A stretch of DNA of 64,000 nucleotides from Actinomycetales bacterium (GCA_017308515.1 JAFKEN010000007.1:124001-188000), one strand, 5' to 3'. Shown: positions 48,727-58,233, counted from the first letter of the stretch. Notes: generated from the sequence alone by a model not told the origin. Translations and numbers: made by a program.

Positions 48727-49662
48727 TCAGGCGTGCAGCGCCGCGTTGAGCTCGACGCTGCGTCCCGGACGCGGGATCGCCTCCACCGCCCCGGAGAGCG
48801 AGTCGCGCCGGAAGAGCAGATTGGCCACCCCGCTCAGCTCGCGCGCCTTGACGACGCGCGGCTCGGCGTCCGGCAGCCGCAGGGTGACCTTGGTCCCCGC
48901 AGTCACGTAGAGGCCCGCCTCGACGACGCTGTCGTCGCCGATCGAGATGCCGACCCCCGCGTTCGCGCCCAGCAGCGCGCGCTCGCCGATCGCGACGCGC
49001 TCGGTGCCGCCGCCCGACAGGGTGCCCATGATCGAGGCGCCGCCGCCGATGTCGGATCCGTCGCCGACGACGACGCCCTGCGAGATCCGGCCCTCGACCA
49101 TGGAGGCGCCGAGGGTGCCGGCGTTGTAGTTGACGAAGCCCTCGTGCATGACGGTCGTGCCCGGCGCGAGATGGGCGCCGAGACGCACGCGCGCGGCGTC
49201 GGCGATGCGCACCCGCGGCGGCAGCACGTAGTCGAGCAGCGGCGGGAAGCGGTCGAGGCTGCGCAGCACGACGCCCGCGCGCTGCAGGGCGACCCGGCGC
49301 GCGGCGAACTCCTCGGGCGCCATCGGACCGGCGCTCGTCCAGGCGTTGTTGGGCAGCACGCCGAAGAGGCCCTCGAGATTGATCGTGTTCGGGGCGAGCA
49401 GGCAGTGCGACAGCAGGTGCAGGCGAAGGTAGGCGTCGGGCACCGAGCTCGGGGCGGCGTCGGTGTCGATCGCGACCGCGACGTACTCGCGGCGCACGCC
49501 CCGCAGCTCGTCGGCCCCGGTGAGCCCGTCGAAGCTCGCCGGCGGCAGGTACGGGTCGAGCGAGGCGGGCGCCGGGCCGAGGCGGGGATCCGGGAACCAC
49601 GCGTCGAGCACGGCGCCGCCCGACGCGATCGTCGCGAGCCCGTGGCCCCAGGCGAAGGTCAT
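48727..49662 (-). CDS. dapD: Tetrahydrodipicolinate N-succinyltransferase
   Basis: The product is 311 aa, the actinobacterial form of DapD with an N-terminal helical part (about 1-150) and a left-handed beta-helix of hexapeptide repeats (about 155-290: [39 protein letters not shown]). It succinylates tetrahydrodipicolinate in DAP/lysine synthesis. It is leaderless: TAGCCT (complement of 49669-49674) is six bases before ATG 49662. It is divergent from dapE, 43 bp away. Confidence 0.95.
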   Translation of the reverse strand: MTFAWGHGLATIASGGAVLDAWFPDPRLGPAPASLDPYLPPASFDGLTGADELRGVRREYVAVAIDTDAAPSSVPDAYLRLHLLSHCLLAPNTINLEGLFGVLPNNAWTSAGPMAPEEFAARRVALQRAGVVLRSLDRFPPLLDYVLPPRVRIADAARVRLGAHLAPGTTVMHEGFVNYNAGTLGASMVEGRISQGVVVGDGSDIGGGASIMGTLSGGGTERVAIGERALLGANAGVGISIGDDSVVEAGLYVTAGTKVTLRLPDAEPRVVKARELSGVANLLFRRDSLSGAVEAIPRPGRSVELNAALHA

Positions 49663-49705
49663 GACTCCAGGCTAGCGGCGGCGGGAGGTCGCCTAGGCTC
49701 GTGCC
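49663..49705. promoter_or_regulatory. Shared 43-bp divergent promoter of dapD and dapE
   Basis: The dapD -10 (complement of 49669-49674) and dapE -10 (TAGGCT 49694-49699) are back to back, 19 bp apart. Each -35 region falls on or near the other gene's -10, so RNA polymerase probably cannot occupy both at once. Confidence 0.7.
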
Positions 49706-50785
49706 GTGCCGAGCCTCGACCCCGCCGCCCCGATCGCCGAGCTGACGCGCGCGATCGTCGACCTGCCCTCCGAGTCGGGTCACGAGCGCGAGCTCGCCGA
49801 CGCGGTCGAGGCGGCCCTGGGCGCCGCAGGTCACCTCGAGGTCACCCGCGACGGCGACGCGGTCGTCGCGCGCACGCGTCTCGGACGCCCGCGCCGCGTC
49901 ATCATCGCGGGGCACCTCGACACCGTCCCGGTCAACGCGAACCTGCCCGCCGTCGACGGCTCCGGCCCCGAGGGTGCGGAGCTCGTCGGGCGGGGCACCG
50001 TCGACATGAAGGGCGGGGTGGCGATCCTGCTCAAGCTCGCGGTCGAGCTCGCCGAGCCGAGCGTCGACGTCAGCTGGGTCTTCTACGACCACGAGGAGGT
50101 CGAGGCCGAGCTCAACGGGCTGGGGCGCCTCGCGCGCACCCGTCCCGAGCTGCTGCGGGGCGACTTCGCCGTGCTCGCCGAGCCGACCGGCGGGGAGGTG
50201 GAGGGCGGATGCAATGGCACCCTCCGCATCGACGTCACGACCCGCGGTCGCCGCGCGCACACCGCTCGCGCGTGGAAGGGCGAGAACGCGATCCACGCCG
50301 CCGCCCCGGTGCTCGCCCGGCTCGCGGAGCACCGCCCCGCCGAGATCGAGGTCGACGGGCTCGTCTACCGCGAGGGCCTGCAGGCGGTCGGGATCACGGG
50401 CGGCGTCGCGGGCAACGTCGTGCCCGACGCCTGCACCGTGAGCGTCAACTACCGCTTCGCCCCCAGCCGCGACGCCGCCGCCGCGGAGGCCGTCGTGCGG
50501 GAGATCTTCGACGGCTTCGAGGTGAGGGTCACCGACCTCGCCGAGGGCGCGCGGCCGGGGCTCGATGCGCCGCTCGCGCAGGCCTTCCTGGGCGCGGTGG
50601 GCGGGCGGCCCGCCCCGAAGTACGGCTGGACCGATGTCGCGCGCTTCTCGGCGCTCGGCGTGCCGGCGGTGAACTACGGGCCGGGCGACCCGAGCCTCGC
50701 GCACGCCGACGACGAGCGCGTGCCGGTGGCGCAGCTCGAGCGCTGCGAGAACGGGTTGCGGGCGTGGCTGACGGGGCCCGCCTGA
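49706..50785 (+). CDS. dapE: Succinyl-diaminopimelate desuccinylase
   Basis: The product is 359 aa, an M20 metallopeptidase. Metal ligands are in GHLDTVPVN, LVGRGTVDMKGG and the FYDHEEVEAE block (catalytic EE), with a late His. It releases LL-diaminopimelate. GTG 49706 is leaderless, with TAGGCT (49694-49699) six bases ahead. A membrane-protein gene begins inside its last codons. Confidence 0.94.
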   Translation: MPSLDPAAPIAELTRAIVDLPSESGHERELADAVEAALGAAGHLEVTRDGDAVVARTRLGRPRRVIIAGHLDTVPVNANLPAVDGSGPEGAELVGRGTVDMKGGVAILLKLAVELAEPSVDVSWVFYDHEEVEAELNGLGRLARTRPELLRGDFAVLAEPTGGEVEGGCNGTLRIDVTTRGRRAHTARAWKGENAIHAAAPVLARLAEHRPAEIEVDGLVYREGLQAVGITGGVAGNVVPDACTVSVNYRFAPSRDAAAAEAVVREIFDGFEVRVTDLAEGARPGLDAPLAQAFLGAVGGRPAPKYGWTDVARFSALGVPAVNYGPGDPSLAHADDERVPVAQLERCENGLRAWLTGPA

Positions 50786-52068
50786 GCGGCCCTGCGCCGG
50801 CCCGGCGCCCCACGCCGCCGGCCGCGCCGCGGGAGACCCGCCGAGCCCGCCCGGCGTGGGCGACCTGGGCGCTCGTGCGCCTGCGACTCACGCCGTGGTG
50901 GCTGCGGGTGGCCGTCGTCTGGGCGCTCTCGCGCGTCGTGACGACGGCGATCCTGCTGGCCGCGGCCCACGCGCAGGTCGCGAACCCCTGGACCGGGCCC
51001 GGCCCGAGCTACGGCAGCTTCGCGAGCATCTGGGACGGCCACTGGTACTACATCATCGCCGTCTCGGGCTACCCGACCGAGCTGCCGGTCGCCGACTGGG
51101 GCGGCGTCGGCGAGAACGCCTGGGCCTTCCTGCCGGTGTACCCCTTCCTCGCACGGGCCGTCATGGCGCTCACCGGGCTGAGCTTCGAGGCGGTCGGCCC
51201 CGGCATCGCCCTCGTCTTCGGGCTCGGCTGCGCGCTCGTGCTGCACCGGCTGCTGAGCCGGGTGCTGGGGGAGGGGCGGGCGCTCGGCGCGGTCGTGCTG
51301 TTCTGCTTCGCGCCGCTGTCGGCGATCCTGCAGGTCGCCTACGCCGAGTCGCTCGCGCTGTTCCTGCTGCTGCTCGCGCTGCTGTTCGTCGTCGAGCGCC
51401 GCTACGTGCTGCTCGTGCCGGTGCTGCCGGTGATGGCGCTCACCCGGCCGAGCGGCCTCGCGTTTGCGCTCTTCCTCGCGCTGCACTTCGCGCAGCGCTG
51501 GTGGGTGCGCCGGCGCGACCCGTTCCCCCTCGTCGAGCGTCTCGAGGTCGCGGGCGTCGCGATCTGGAGCGGGATCGCGGGGCTGGCCTGGCCGGCGATC
51601 GCCTGGGCCGTCACCGGATCACCCACCGCCTACACCGACACCGAGCTCGCCTGGCGCGTGCCCTACATCGGCGTGCAGCACCTGCTGCCCTTCGCGCCGT
51701 GGATCCAGGGCGCCGAGTGGTGGTTGCGCTGGTTCGTCGCGCGCGAGCTCGCCCTGCCGCTGGGACTCGTGCTGCTCGCGGTCGTGGTCGGCGGCTACGT
51801 CGCCTTCCTGCTGACGCCGTGGGCCCGCCGGCTCGGGCCGGAGCTGCGGTTGTGGCTCGTCGCCTACCCGGTGTACCTGCTCGCGGTGTTCTTCCCGCAG
51901 TCGAGCACGTTCCGGCTTCTCGTGCCGCTCGCGCCGGGCCTCGGCGCGCTCGCGGTGCCGCGGTCGCGGGCCTGGATCGTGCTGCTCGCCGCGCTCGGGG
52001 TGGGCGGCCAGATCCTCTGGGTGCACTGGTGCTGGCAGGTGCTGCCGCCGGACTGGTCGCCGCCGTAG
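50764..52068 (+). CDS. PIG-V-like membrane mannosyltransferase-type protein
   Basis: About 434 aa from GTG 50764, which overlaps dapE by 22 nt; the start is uncertain (GTG near 50875 is an alternative). There are ten to twelve hydrophobic helices. The first extracytoplasmic loop carries the SIWDGHWYYIIAVSGYP motif and then FLPVYPFLARAV, and VAYAESLALFLLLLALL follows: the pattern of PIG-V/Mannosyl_trans2 GT-C enzymes that use lipid-linked mannose. Acceptor unknown; actinobacterial lipoglycans are possible. Confidence 0.72.
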   Translation: MADGARLSGPAPARRPTPPAAPRETRRARPAWATWALVRLRLTPWWLRVAVVWALSRVVTTAILLAAAHAQVANPWTGPGPSYGSFASIWDGHWYYIIAVSGYPTELPVADWGGVGENAWAFLPVYPFLARAVMALTGLSFEAVGPGIALVFGLGCALVLHRLLSRVLGEGRALGAVVLFCFAPLSAILQVAYAESLALFLLLLALLFVVERRYVLLVPVLPVMALTRPSGLAFALFLALHFAQRWWVRRRDPFPLVERLEVAGVAIWSGIAGLAWPAIAWAVTGSPTAYTDTELAWRVPYIGVQHLLPFAPWIQGAEWWLRWFVARELALPLGLVLLAVVVGGYVAFLLTPWARRLGPELRLWLVAYPVYLLAVFFPQSSTFRLLVPLAPGLGALAVPRSRAWIVLLAALGVGGQILWVHWCWQVLPPDWSPP

Positions 52069-52111
52069 GCGCCGATCTCCCCACCCGCGCGACAGCGCTC
52101 GCGCGATGCGG

Positions 52112-52117
52112 GATAAT
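52112..52117 (+). promoter_or_regulatory. -10 hexamer for the DUF3117 gene
   Basis: GATAAT, close to the housekeeping consensus, lies 31 bp upstream of ATG 52149; unlike most neighbours the gene has a leader and a strong GAAAGGGG ribosome-binding site. Confidence 0.55.
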
Positions 52118-52148
52118 GGGTGAGAACGCGTCGAAAGGGGACGATTCC

Positions 52149-52319
52149 ATGGCAGCCATGAAGCCGAGGACCGGCGACGGCCCGATGGAGGCTGTGAAGG
52201 AAGGCCGCCTCATCATCGTGCGCGTGCCGCTCGAGGGCGGCGGTCGTCTCGTGGTGTCGGTCAACGACGCCGAGGCCCAGGAGCTCCACGACGCGCTCGC
52301 GGGAGCGCTCGGGGGCTGA
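52149..52319 (+). CDS. DUF3117 small protein
   Basis: The product is 56 aa: MAAMKPRTGDGPMEAVKEGR at the start, then RVPLEGGGRLVVS and a C-terminal helix. This near-invariant small actinobacterial family (mycobacterial Rv1211 type) has no known function. ATG 52149 follows GAAAGGGG. Confidence 0.93.
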   Translation: MAAMKPRTGDGPMEAVKEGRLIIVRVPLEGGGRLVVSVNDAEAQELHDALAGALGG

Positions 52320-52361
52320 CCCCGCCGCCGCGTCGGATCCGGCGCGGGACGCGCCGCGCGG

Positions 52362-52994
52362 CTAGTCCGCGCGCGTGACGATCTGCAGCAGGCCGTCGCC
52401 CGCCGTCCCCATCGCCGAGACGACGGCGGAGGACTCCGCGATCGTGGCCTGCAGGGCGCGGAACTGGGCGGTCAGCTCGTCGCGCTGGGCGGGATCCGCC
52501 ACGCGCCCCCGCCAGAGCGCGTGCGCGACCGCGACGACGCCGCCCGGTCGCACGATGCGCAGGCCGTGCTCCACGTAGTCGAGCACGGAGCCCGGATCGG
52601 CGTCGACGAAGACGAGGTCGTAGGCCGCGTCGTTGAGCCGCGGCAGCACCTCGGCGGCGCGCCCCGCGATCAGCCGCAGCCGCGCGGGCTGCGCGCCCGC
52701 CTCGGTGAACGCGGTGCGCGCGAGCACCTGGTGGTCGGGTTCGAGGTCGATCGAGGTGAGGGTCGCCTGCGGGGCGGCGTGCAGCATCCAGCTGCCGCTC
52801 ACGCCGGCGCCGGTGCCGATCTCGACGAGGCGGGTGGCGGCCGCGGTGGCGACCAGCACCGCGAGCTGCGCCCCGGTCGCGGCGGTCACCGCCTCGATGC
52901 CGTGCTCGAGCGCGTGGCGGCGGGCGGTCTGCGCGGGCGCGGGCTCGTCGGGGAACTCCTCGGCGAAGCGCCAGCTCAGCTCCTTGTCGGCCAC
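52362..52994 (-). CDS. SAM-dependent O-methyltransferase
   Basis: The product is 210 aa, a class I Rossmann methyltransferase of the O-methyltransferase_3 type (Rv1220c-like neighbourhood). The SAM motif is LVEIGTGAGVSGSWML, then SIDLEPDH and YDLVFVDADPGSVLDYVEHGL, with a late RPGGVVAVAHALWRGRVADP. GTG 52994 follows GGGAGGAGAG. The acceptor is unknown. It is divergent from tatB. Confidence 0.88.
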   Translation of the reverse strand: MADKELSWRFAEEFPDEPAPAQTARRHALEHGIEAVTAATGAQLAVLVATAAATRLVEIGTGAGVSGSWMLHAAPQATLTSIDLEPDHQVLARTAFTEAGAQPARLRLIAGRAAEVLPRLNDAAYDLVFVDADPGSVLDYVEHGLRIVRPGGVVAVAHALWRGRVADPAQRDELTAQFRALQATIAESSAVVSAMGTAGDGLLQIVTRAD

Positions 52995-53074
52995 GCGCTC
53001 TCCTCCCGCTCCGCCGGTCTCAGGGTAGGTCACCCCGGCGCGCCGGGCGGGCAAGCGCGGCGTATCCTGGCGCG

Positions 53075-53512
53075 GTGTCCTTCGGGCTGACCTTCGACAA
53101 GCTGCTGATCATCGGGGTGATCGCGATCATCCTGATCGGTCCCGAGCGCCTGCCGCAGTACGCCGCCCAGCTGGCCCGCCTCGTGAAGAGCCTGCGCGAG
53201 CTCGCGAACGGCGCGAAGGACCGGATGCGCGAGGAGATGGGTCCGGAGTTCGACGACGTCGACTGGGCCAAGCTCGATCCGCGCCAGTACGACCCGCGCC
53301 GCATCATCCGCGACGCCCTGCTCGAGGAGCCGGAGAAGCCGCACAGCGCCGTGCCGCGCGCGGCGGGAGCGGCCGGCATCGCCGCGGCCGGGGCGGCCGG
53401 CGCCGCGGGGGCCTCGCGCATCTCCCGGCCCTACCGGGAGTCGGCGTACGAGCAGCGCCAGCGCAAGCTGGGGCGCGGCCGCCCGGCGCCCTTCGACGCC
53501 GAAGCGACCTGA
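53075..53512 (+). CDS. tatB: Sec-independent protein translocase TatB
   Basis: The product is 145 aa. A single N-terminal helix (FDKLLIIGVIAIILIGPERLP) with the TatA/B-type GPERLP hinge is followed by an amphipathic helix and a charged, Ala-rich tail. It recruits folded Tat substrates such as EfeB. GTG 53075 is leaderless, with TATCCT (53063-53068) six bases ahead. TatA/TatC are not in the window. Confidence 0.9.
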   Translation: MSFGLTFDKLLIIGVIAIILIGPERLPQYAAQLARLVKSLRELANGAKDRMREEMGPEFDDVDWAKLDPRQYDPRRIIRDALLEEPEKPHSAVPRAAGAAGIAAAGAAGAAGASRISRPYRESAYEQRQRKLGRGRPAPFDAEAT

Positions 53513-53563
53513 GCCCGGTCGCCCCGCACCGCGCCGCCTGCGCGGGTCGCGGGGGTCGGCCGG

Positions 53564-55192
53564 TCAGCGCCGGTGCGCGATCCGCAGCACGCGCAGCAGC
53601 AGCGCCATCGGCCCCACCAGGCGGCGGAACTCCGCCCCCGTGCGCGGCAGCTGCAGCAGCCCCGTCGCCTCCGCCACGGTCGTCGTCTCCAGGTAGCGGG
53701 CGAGGCCTTCGGCTCCGTTGCGCCGCCCGAGCCCGGATTGCCGCCGGCCGCCCATCGGGGCGTCGACGGCCGAGAAGCTCGCGCGGTAGCCCTCGTTGAT
53801 GTTGACGCTGCCCGCCACCAGCCGGGTCGCGACGCGACGACCGCGTCGGCGGGATCCGGTCAGCACCGAGGCGGCGAGACCGTACTCGGTGTCGTTGGCA
53901 CGCGCGATCGCGGCCTCCTCGTCGTCGACGACGGTGACCGACACGACGGGCCCGAAGGTCTCCTGCCGGGCGCAGATCGCCTCCTCGGGAACCTCGGCGA
54001 GCACCGTCGGCGCGTAGACGAAGGGCGCGATCTCGGGCAGTGCGCGCCCGCCCGCGAGCACGCGGGCGCCCTTCGCGACGGCGTCGTCGACGTGCTCGCG
54101 CACCCGCTCGAGCTGGGCCGCGGTGGTGAGCGAGCCGACGTCGGTGCCGTAGTCGAGCGCGACGCCCGGCGTGAGGCCCGCGACCCGCTCGGCGAAGGCG
54201 CTCACGAAGCGGTCGGCGACCCCGCGCAGCACGATGACCCGCTCGGTCGACACGCACAGCTGCCCGGCCGAGGAGAAGCAGGCGTAGGCCGCGTCGGCCG
54301 CCGCCTTCTCGACGTCGACGTCGTCGAGCACGAGCAGCGGGTTCTTGCCGCCGAGCTCGAGCGACGCGCCGATCAGCCGCCGGGCGGCGCGCTCGGCGAC
54401 CGTGCGCCCCGTCGCGGTCGAGCCGGTGAAGGCCACGTGGTCGGCGGCGTCGATGACGGCCGAGCCGATCTCCTCGCCCGGCCCGGCGACGACGCCCCAG
54501 ACGGCCTCGGGCAGCCCGGCCGCCGCGAAGGCCTCGCGCACCAGCAGGATCGAGAGCGCGCCGTGATCGTCGGCCTTCTGCACGACCGCGCAGCCGACCG
54601 CGAGCGCGGGGGCGACGTCCATCGCGGTGAGGCTCGGCGGGTAGTTCCACGGCGTGATGATGCCGACGAGCTGCTTCGGACTCACCCGCACCCGTGCCTG
54701 CATGACGAGGGGGATCCCCGCCCGGCGCCGCCGCACCCGCACCGCGCGCCCCGCCGAGAGGGCCGCGTAGCGGATCGCGGCCGCCGCGTTGAACCACTCC
54801 TCGTAGGCCTGCCCGCGGGTCTTGCCGGTCTCGAGCTGCACCGCGTCGAGCAGCCGCTCCTTGCGGGCCACGAGCTCGTCGTGCGCGCGCAGCAGCACGC
54901 GGCGGCGGTGCGCCGGGCCGGCGTCGCGCCAGGCGCGCTGCGCGGCCCGCGCGGCCTCGGCGGCCCGCGCCACGTCGGCGGCGTCGGAGCGCGGCAGGGT
55001 GTGCAGCACGGCTCCCGTGACCGGCGACACGATGTCGATCGTGCGGCCCGAGGTCGCCGTCAGCCGGGCGACGAGCGCGGGCGGATCGATCGCGGCGAGG
55101 GCGGCGGTGATCCGCGCGGGGTCGGAGTGCGCGGAGGCGGGGGTCGCGGAGCCGGGCGTGGTGTCCACCCGCTCCGATGCGGTGGCCGACAT
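53564..55192 (-). CDS. Aldehyde dehydrogenase (succinate-semialdehyde type)
   Basis: The product is 542 aa. It has an extended N-terminus (about 40 residues) before the ALDH fold. Landmarks are IITPWNYPPSL, FTGSTATGR, LELGGKNPLLVLDD (catalytic Glu) and FSSAGQLCVSTERV (catalytic Cys), then QETFGPVVSV. The protein resembles succinic-semialdehyde dehydrogenases, but the substrate is not certain. ATG 55192 is leaderless, with TAGACT (complement of 55200-55205) seven bases ahead. It is divergent from an MFS gene that starts 25 bp away. Confidence 0.9.
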   Translation of the reverse strand: MSATASERVDTTPGSATPASAHSDPARITAALAAIDPPALVARLTATSGRTIDIVSPVTGAVLHTLPRSDAADVARAAEAARAAQRAWRDAGPAHRRRVLLRAHDELVARKERLLDAVQLETGKTRGQAYEEWFNAAAAIRYAALSAGRAVRVRRRRAGIPLVMQARVRVSPKQLVGIITPWNYPPSLTAMDVAPALAVGCAVVQKADDHGALSILLVREAFAAAGLPEAVWGVVAGPGEEIGSAVIDAADHVAFTGSTATGRTVAERAARRLIGASLELGGKNPLLVLDDVDVEKAAADAAYACFSSAGQLCVSTERVIVLRGVADRFVSAFAERVAGLTPGVALDYGTDVGSLTTAAQLERVREHVDDAVAKGARVLAGGRALPEIAPFVYAPTVLAEVPEEAICARQETFGPVVSVTVVDDEEAAIARANDTEYGLAASVLTGSRRRGRRVATRLVAGSVNINEGYRASFSAVDAPMGGRRQSGLGRRNGAEGLARYLETTTVAEATGLLQLPRTGAEFRRLVGPMALLLRVLRIAHRR

Positions 55193-55216
55193 GGGGCTCA
55201 GTCTAGGCTCGGGCGC
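55193..55216. promoter_or_regulatory. Bidirectional leaderless promoter with overlapping -10 hexamers
   Basis: The 24 bp between the two starts contain AGTCTA (55200-55205, read as TAGACT on the minus strand for the aldehyde dehydrogenase) and TAGGCT (55204-55209, for the MFS gene), sharing TA at 55204-55205 in a CTAG core. Both gaps to the start codons are seven bases. Confidence 0.72.
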
Positions 55217-56740
55217 ATGGGATCCACCGGGGGAGGCCGCGCCGCACCCGCCCGCCTCCGGGCCGGCACCGTCGCGCGCTACGCCATCGGATCGGTCGGC
55301 ACGGGCGGCTTCGGCACCCTCCCCGGCCTCGTGCTGGTCTTCTACCTCACCGACACGCTCGGGGTCTCGGCGCTCGCGGCGGGCATCCTCTTCTCGGTCG
55401 CCAAGGTGTGGGACATCGTGATCGACCCCGTCATCGGCGCCCGCAGCGACCGCCAGATCGCCGCGACCGGCTATCGCCGCGGTCTCATGGTGCTCGGCGC
55501 CGTGCTGCTGCCGGTGTTCTTCGCCCTCACCTTCGCGGTGCCGGCGGGGCTTCCCTGGCCGCTCGCCGCGGCCTGGGTCTTCGTGGGCTTCGTGCTCGCG
55601 GCGACGGCGTTCAGCCTGTTCCAGGTGCCCTACATCGCCCTGCCCGCCGAGCTCGTCTCGAGCTACGACGCGCGCACCCGGCTGCTGTCGGCGCGCGTGA
55701 TCGTGCTGACCTTCGCGATCCTGCTGTTCGGCGCGGGCGGCCCCGCGCTGCGGGAGCTCGGCGGCTCCGACGAGCACCTGGGCTACCTCCTGATGGCGAT
55801 CGTCGCTGGGGTCGTTCTCGCCGTGTCGTTCCTCATCGCGTCGACCGTCGAGAAGAGCGCGCGCGGCGGCGGGGTGCCGCGCCCGCCCGCGAACGACCCG
55901 CACACCGGCCTGTCGGCGCCGCGCTCGAACCTGGCGCTGCACTACCGCCGCGGCGTGCAGGCGCTGCGCACCAGCCAGCCCTTCCGCGCGCTGCTGGCCA
56001 CCTTCGTGCTGCAGGCGCTCGCGACCGGCATGATGCTCGCCGGCGCGCAGTACGTCGCCCAGTGGGTGCTCGAGGATCGCGCGGCCATCACCTACCTGTT
56101 CGTCGCGCTCATCGCGCCGGCGCTGCTCGTCACCCCGCTCTGGGCGCTCGTCGCCCGCCGGGTCGGCAAGGAGCGCGCCTTCGTGCTCGCGACCGTGCTC
56201 TACCTCGTGGCGGCGCTCTCGCTCGTGCTGATGCTGTGGCAGCCGGGCCCCTGGCTCTACGTCTCGGTCGCGCTCGCGGGGGCCGCCTACGCCGGCATGC
56301 AGTCGCTGCCGCTCGCGATGCTGCCGGACGTGATCGCGCACGACGCCCGCACCGAAGGGCCCGGCCGCGCCGGCACCTTCAGCGGCGTCTGGACGGCGGG
56401 CGAGACCACCGGCATGACCCTCGGCACCACGGTGCTCACGATCGTGCTCGCCGCGACCGGGTACATCGAGTCGACCGCCGACCAGGACGTCACGCAGGGC
56501 CCGCTCGCGATCGCCGGCATCGTGCTGAGCTTCAGCCTCGTGCCGGCGGTGCTGCTCGCGCTGAGCCTCGTGACGCTGCGGCGCTACCCGCTGCGCCGGG
56601 CCGACATCGACGAGGTCGAGGCGCCGATCGTGCCGGGGCTCACGGGCCTGCCCGACGAGCCCGCGGTCGCGCCCGGCGACGAGATCGCCGAGACGCCGGG
56701 CTCCGGCGCCGCGGGCACCGGGAGCGAGGGGGCACGATGA
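55217..56740 (+). CDS. MFS transporter, GPH (glycoside-pentoside-hexuronide) type
   Basis: The product is 507 aa with twelve helices of the MFS_2/GPH symporter family. Motifs: WDIVIDPVIGARSDR (first cytoplasmic loop), FQVPYIALPAEL and PDVIAHDAR. The tail (about 60 residues) is acidic. Its closest relative in the window is the gene at 59564. It is co-transcribed with the PLP decarboxylase that overlaps its end (ATGA), so it may import a substrate for that enzyme. Confidence 0.88.
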   Translation: MGSTGGGRAAPARLRAGTVARYAIGSVGTGGFGTLPGLVLVFYLTDTLGVSALAAGILFSVAKVWDIVIDPVIGARSDRQIAATGYRRGLMVLGAVLLPVFFALTFAVPAGLPWPLAAAWVFVGFVLAATAFSLFQVPYIALPAELVSSYDARTRLLSARVIVLTFAILLFGAGGPALRELGGSDEHLGYLLMAIVAGVVLAVSFLIASTVEKSARGGGVPRPPANDPHTGLSAPRSNLALHYRRGVQALRTSQPFRALLATFVLQALATGMMLAGAQYVAQWVLEDRAAITYLFVALIAPALLVTPLWALVARRVGKERAFVLATVLYLVAALSLVLMLWQPGPWLYVSVALAGAAYAGMQSLPLAMLPDVIAHDARTEGPGRAGTFSGVWTAGETTGMTLGTTVLTIVLAATGYIESTADQDVTQGPLAIAGIVLSFSLVPAVLLALSLVTLRRYPLRRADIDEVEAPIVPGLTGLPDEPAVAPGDEIAETPGSGAAGTGSEGAR

Positions 56741-58233
56741 CCGGGTTCCGCGAGAGCGCCGAGAGCATCCTCTCCCGGCTCGAGCAGCTGCGCGCGCACG
56801 ACGCCCCCACCCACGGCGGCCGGGTGCTGTCGTACGTCTACGACACCGGCTCGCAGGAGCTGGATGCGCTCGCCGGCGCGGCGATCGCCGCGATGCAGCC
56901 GGTCAACGGCCTCGATCCGACGACCTTCGGCTCCGTCGCCGCGCTCGAGCGCGACCTCGTCGGATTCGTGCGCGAGCTGCTGCACGGCGATGCACAGGTG
57001 GTCGGGAGCGTCACGAGCGGCGGCACCGAGAGCTGTCTGCTCGCGGTGAAGACCGCGCGCGACGGCTGGCTCGCCGCGCGCGGCCTCGAGCCGGGCCAGG
57101 CCCGCCCGCGTCTCGTCGCGCCCGTGACGGTGCACGCCGCGTTCCGCAAGGCCGCCGCCTACTTCGGCCTCGAGCTCGACCTGGCTCCGGTCGGCCCCGA
57201 CGGTCGCCCCGAGGCGGCCGAGCTCGGCCGGCGGATGGGGGAGGACGTCGCGCTCGTCGTCGTCTCCGCGCCCTCCTACCCGCACGCGGCGCTCGACCCG
57301 GTCGTCGAGGTCGCGGCGCTCGCCGAGGCCGCCGGCATCCCGGTGCACGTCGACGCCTGCATCGGGGGTCTCGTGCTGCCGTTCTGGGACGCGGCCGGGC
57401 CGGAGGGCGCCGAGCCGCTGCCGCTCTGGGACTTCCGCGTCCCCGGTGTCACGAGCGTCTCGGCCGACCTGCACAAGTACGGCTACGCCCCGAAGGGCGC
57501 CTCGGTGCTGCTGCAGCGCCCGCGCGACCGGCAGCGGCACCAGTACTTCGCGGTCACGGACTGGCCCGGCTACCCGGTCGTCAACGCGACCCTACTGGGC
57601 TCGAAGTCGGGCGGCCCGCTCGCGGCGGCCTGGGCGATCGTGCAGGCGCTCGGCCCCGAGGGCTTCGCCGAGCTCGCGCACCGCTGCCGCCGGGCGACCG
57701 AGCGGCTGCGCGCGACGATCGCGGGCATCGAGGGACTTCGCGTCGTGGGGGAGCCGGTCGGCCCGCTCTTCGCGGTCGCGACCGACGAGTCGGTGCCCGA
57801 GCCGGCCCGCGTCGACCCCCATCACTGGGCGGATGCCGCGCGCGAGCTCGGCTGGATCCTGCAGCCCCAGCCGGGCGCCCCGCAGCCCGACGGCAGCCGT
57901 CTGCCGCCGACGACGCACCTGACCGTGACGCCGGTGACCGACTCGGTGCTCGACGAGCTCGGCCCGGCGCTCGTACGCGCCGCCGACGCCGTGCGCGGCG
58001 TGCCGCGCGCGGACGTCAGCGGGCTGCTGGCCGGTCTGCCGCCGCTCGAGGGGCCGCTCGACTCCGACACCGCGCTCGCGCTGCTCGGTGGCTTCGGCAT
58101 CGGCGAGGGCGGCGGCGCGCTGCCCGAGCGGATGGCGCCGCTCGTCGCGGCGATCGAGGCGCTGCCGGCGCCGGTCGCCGAGCGGCTGCTGACCGAGCTG
58201 CTCGCCCGGCTCGTGGAGCCGCGCGCGGGCTGA
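56737..58233 (+). CDS. PLP-dependent decarboxylase/lyase (sphingosine-1-phosphate lyase / GadB superfamily)
   Basis: The product is 498 aa. The PLP lysine is K247 in SADLHKYGYAPKGASVLL. Other blocks are GSVTSGGTESCLLAVK and VHVDACIGGLVLPFW. This superfamily decarboxylates amino acids or cleaves amine phosphates; the substrate is unknown. The C-terminal 70 residues (helix, GIGEGGG) are extra. It overlaps the MFS gene by ATGA and follows GAGGGGG. Confidence 0.85.
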   Translation: MTGFRESAESILSRLEQLRAHDAPTHGGRVLSYVYDTGSQELDALAGAAIAAMQPVNGLDPTTFGSVAALERDLVGFVRELLHGDAQVVGSVTSGGTESCLLAVKTARDGWLAARGLEPGQARPRLVAPVTVHAAFRKAAAYFGLELDLAPVGPDGRPEAAELGRRMGEDVALVVVSAPSYPHAALDPVVEVAALAEAAGIPVHVDACIGGLVLPFWDAAGPEGAEPLPLWDFRVPGVTSVSADLHKYGYAPKGASVLLQRPRDRQRHQYFAVTDWPGYPVVNATLLGSKSGGPLAAAWAIVQALGPEGFAELAHRCRRATERLRATIAGIEGLRVVGEPVGPLFAVATDESVPEPARVDPHHWADAARELGWILQPQPGAPQPDGSRLPPTTHLTVTPVTDSVLDELGPALVRAADAVRGVPRADVSGLLAGLPPLEGPLDSDTALALLGGFGIGEGGGALPERMAPLVAAIEALPAPVAERLLTELLARLVEPRAG

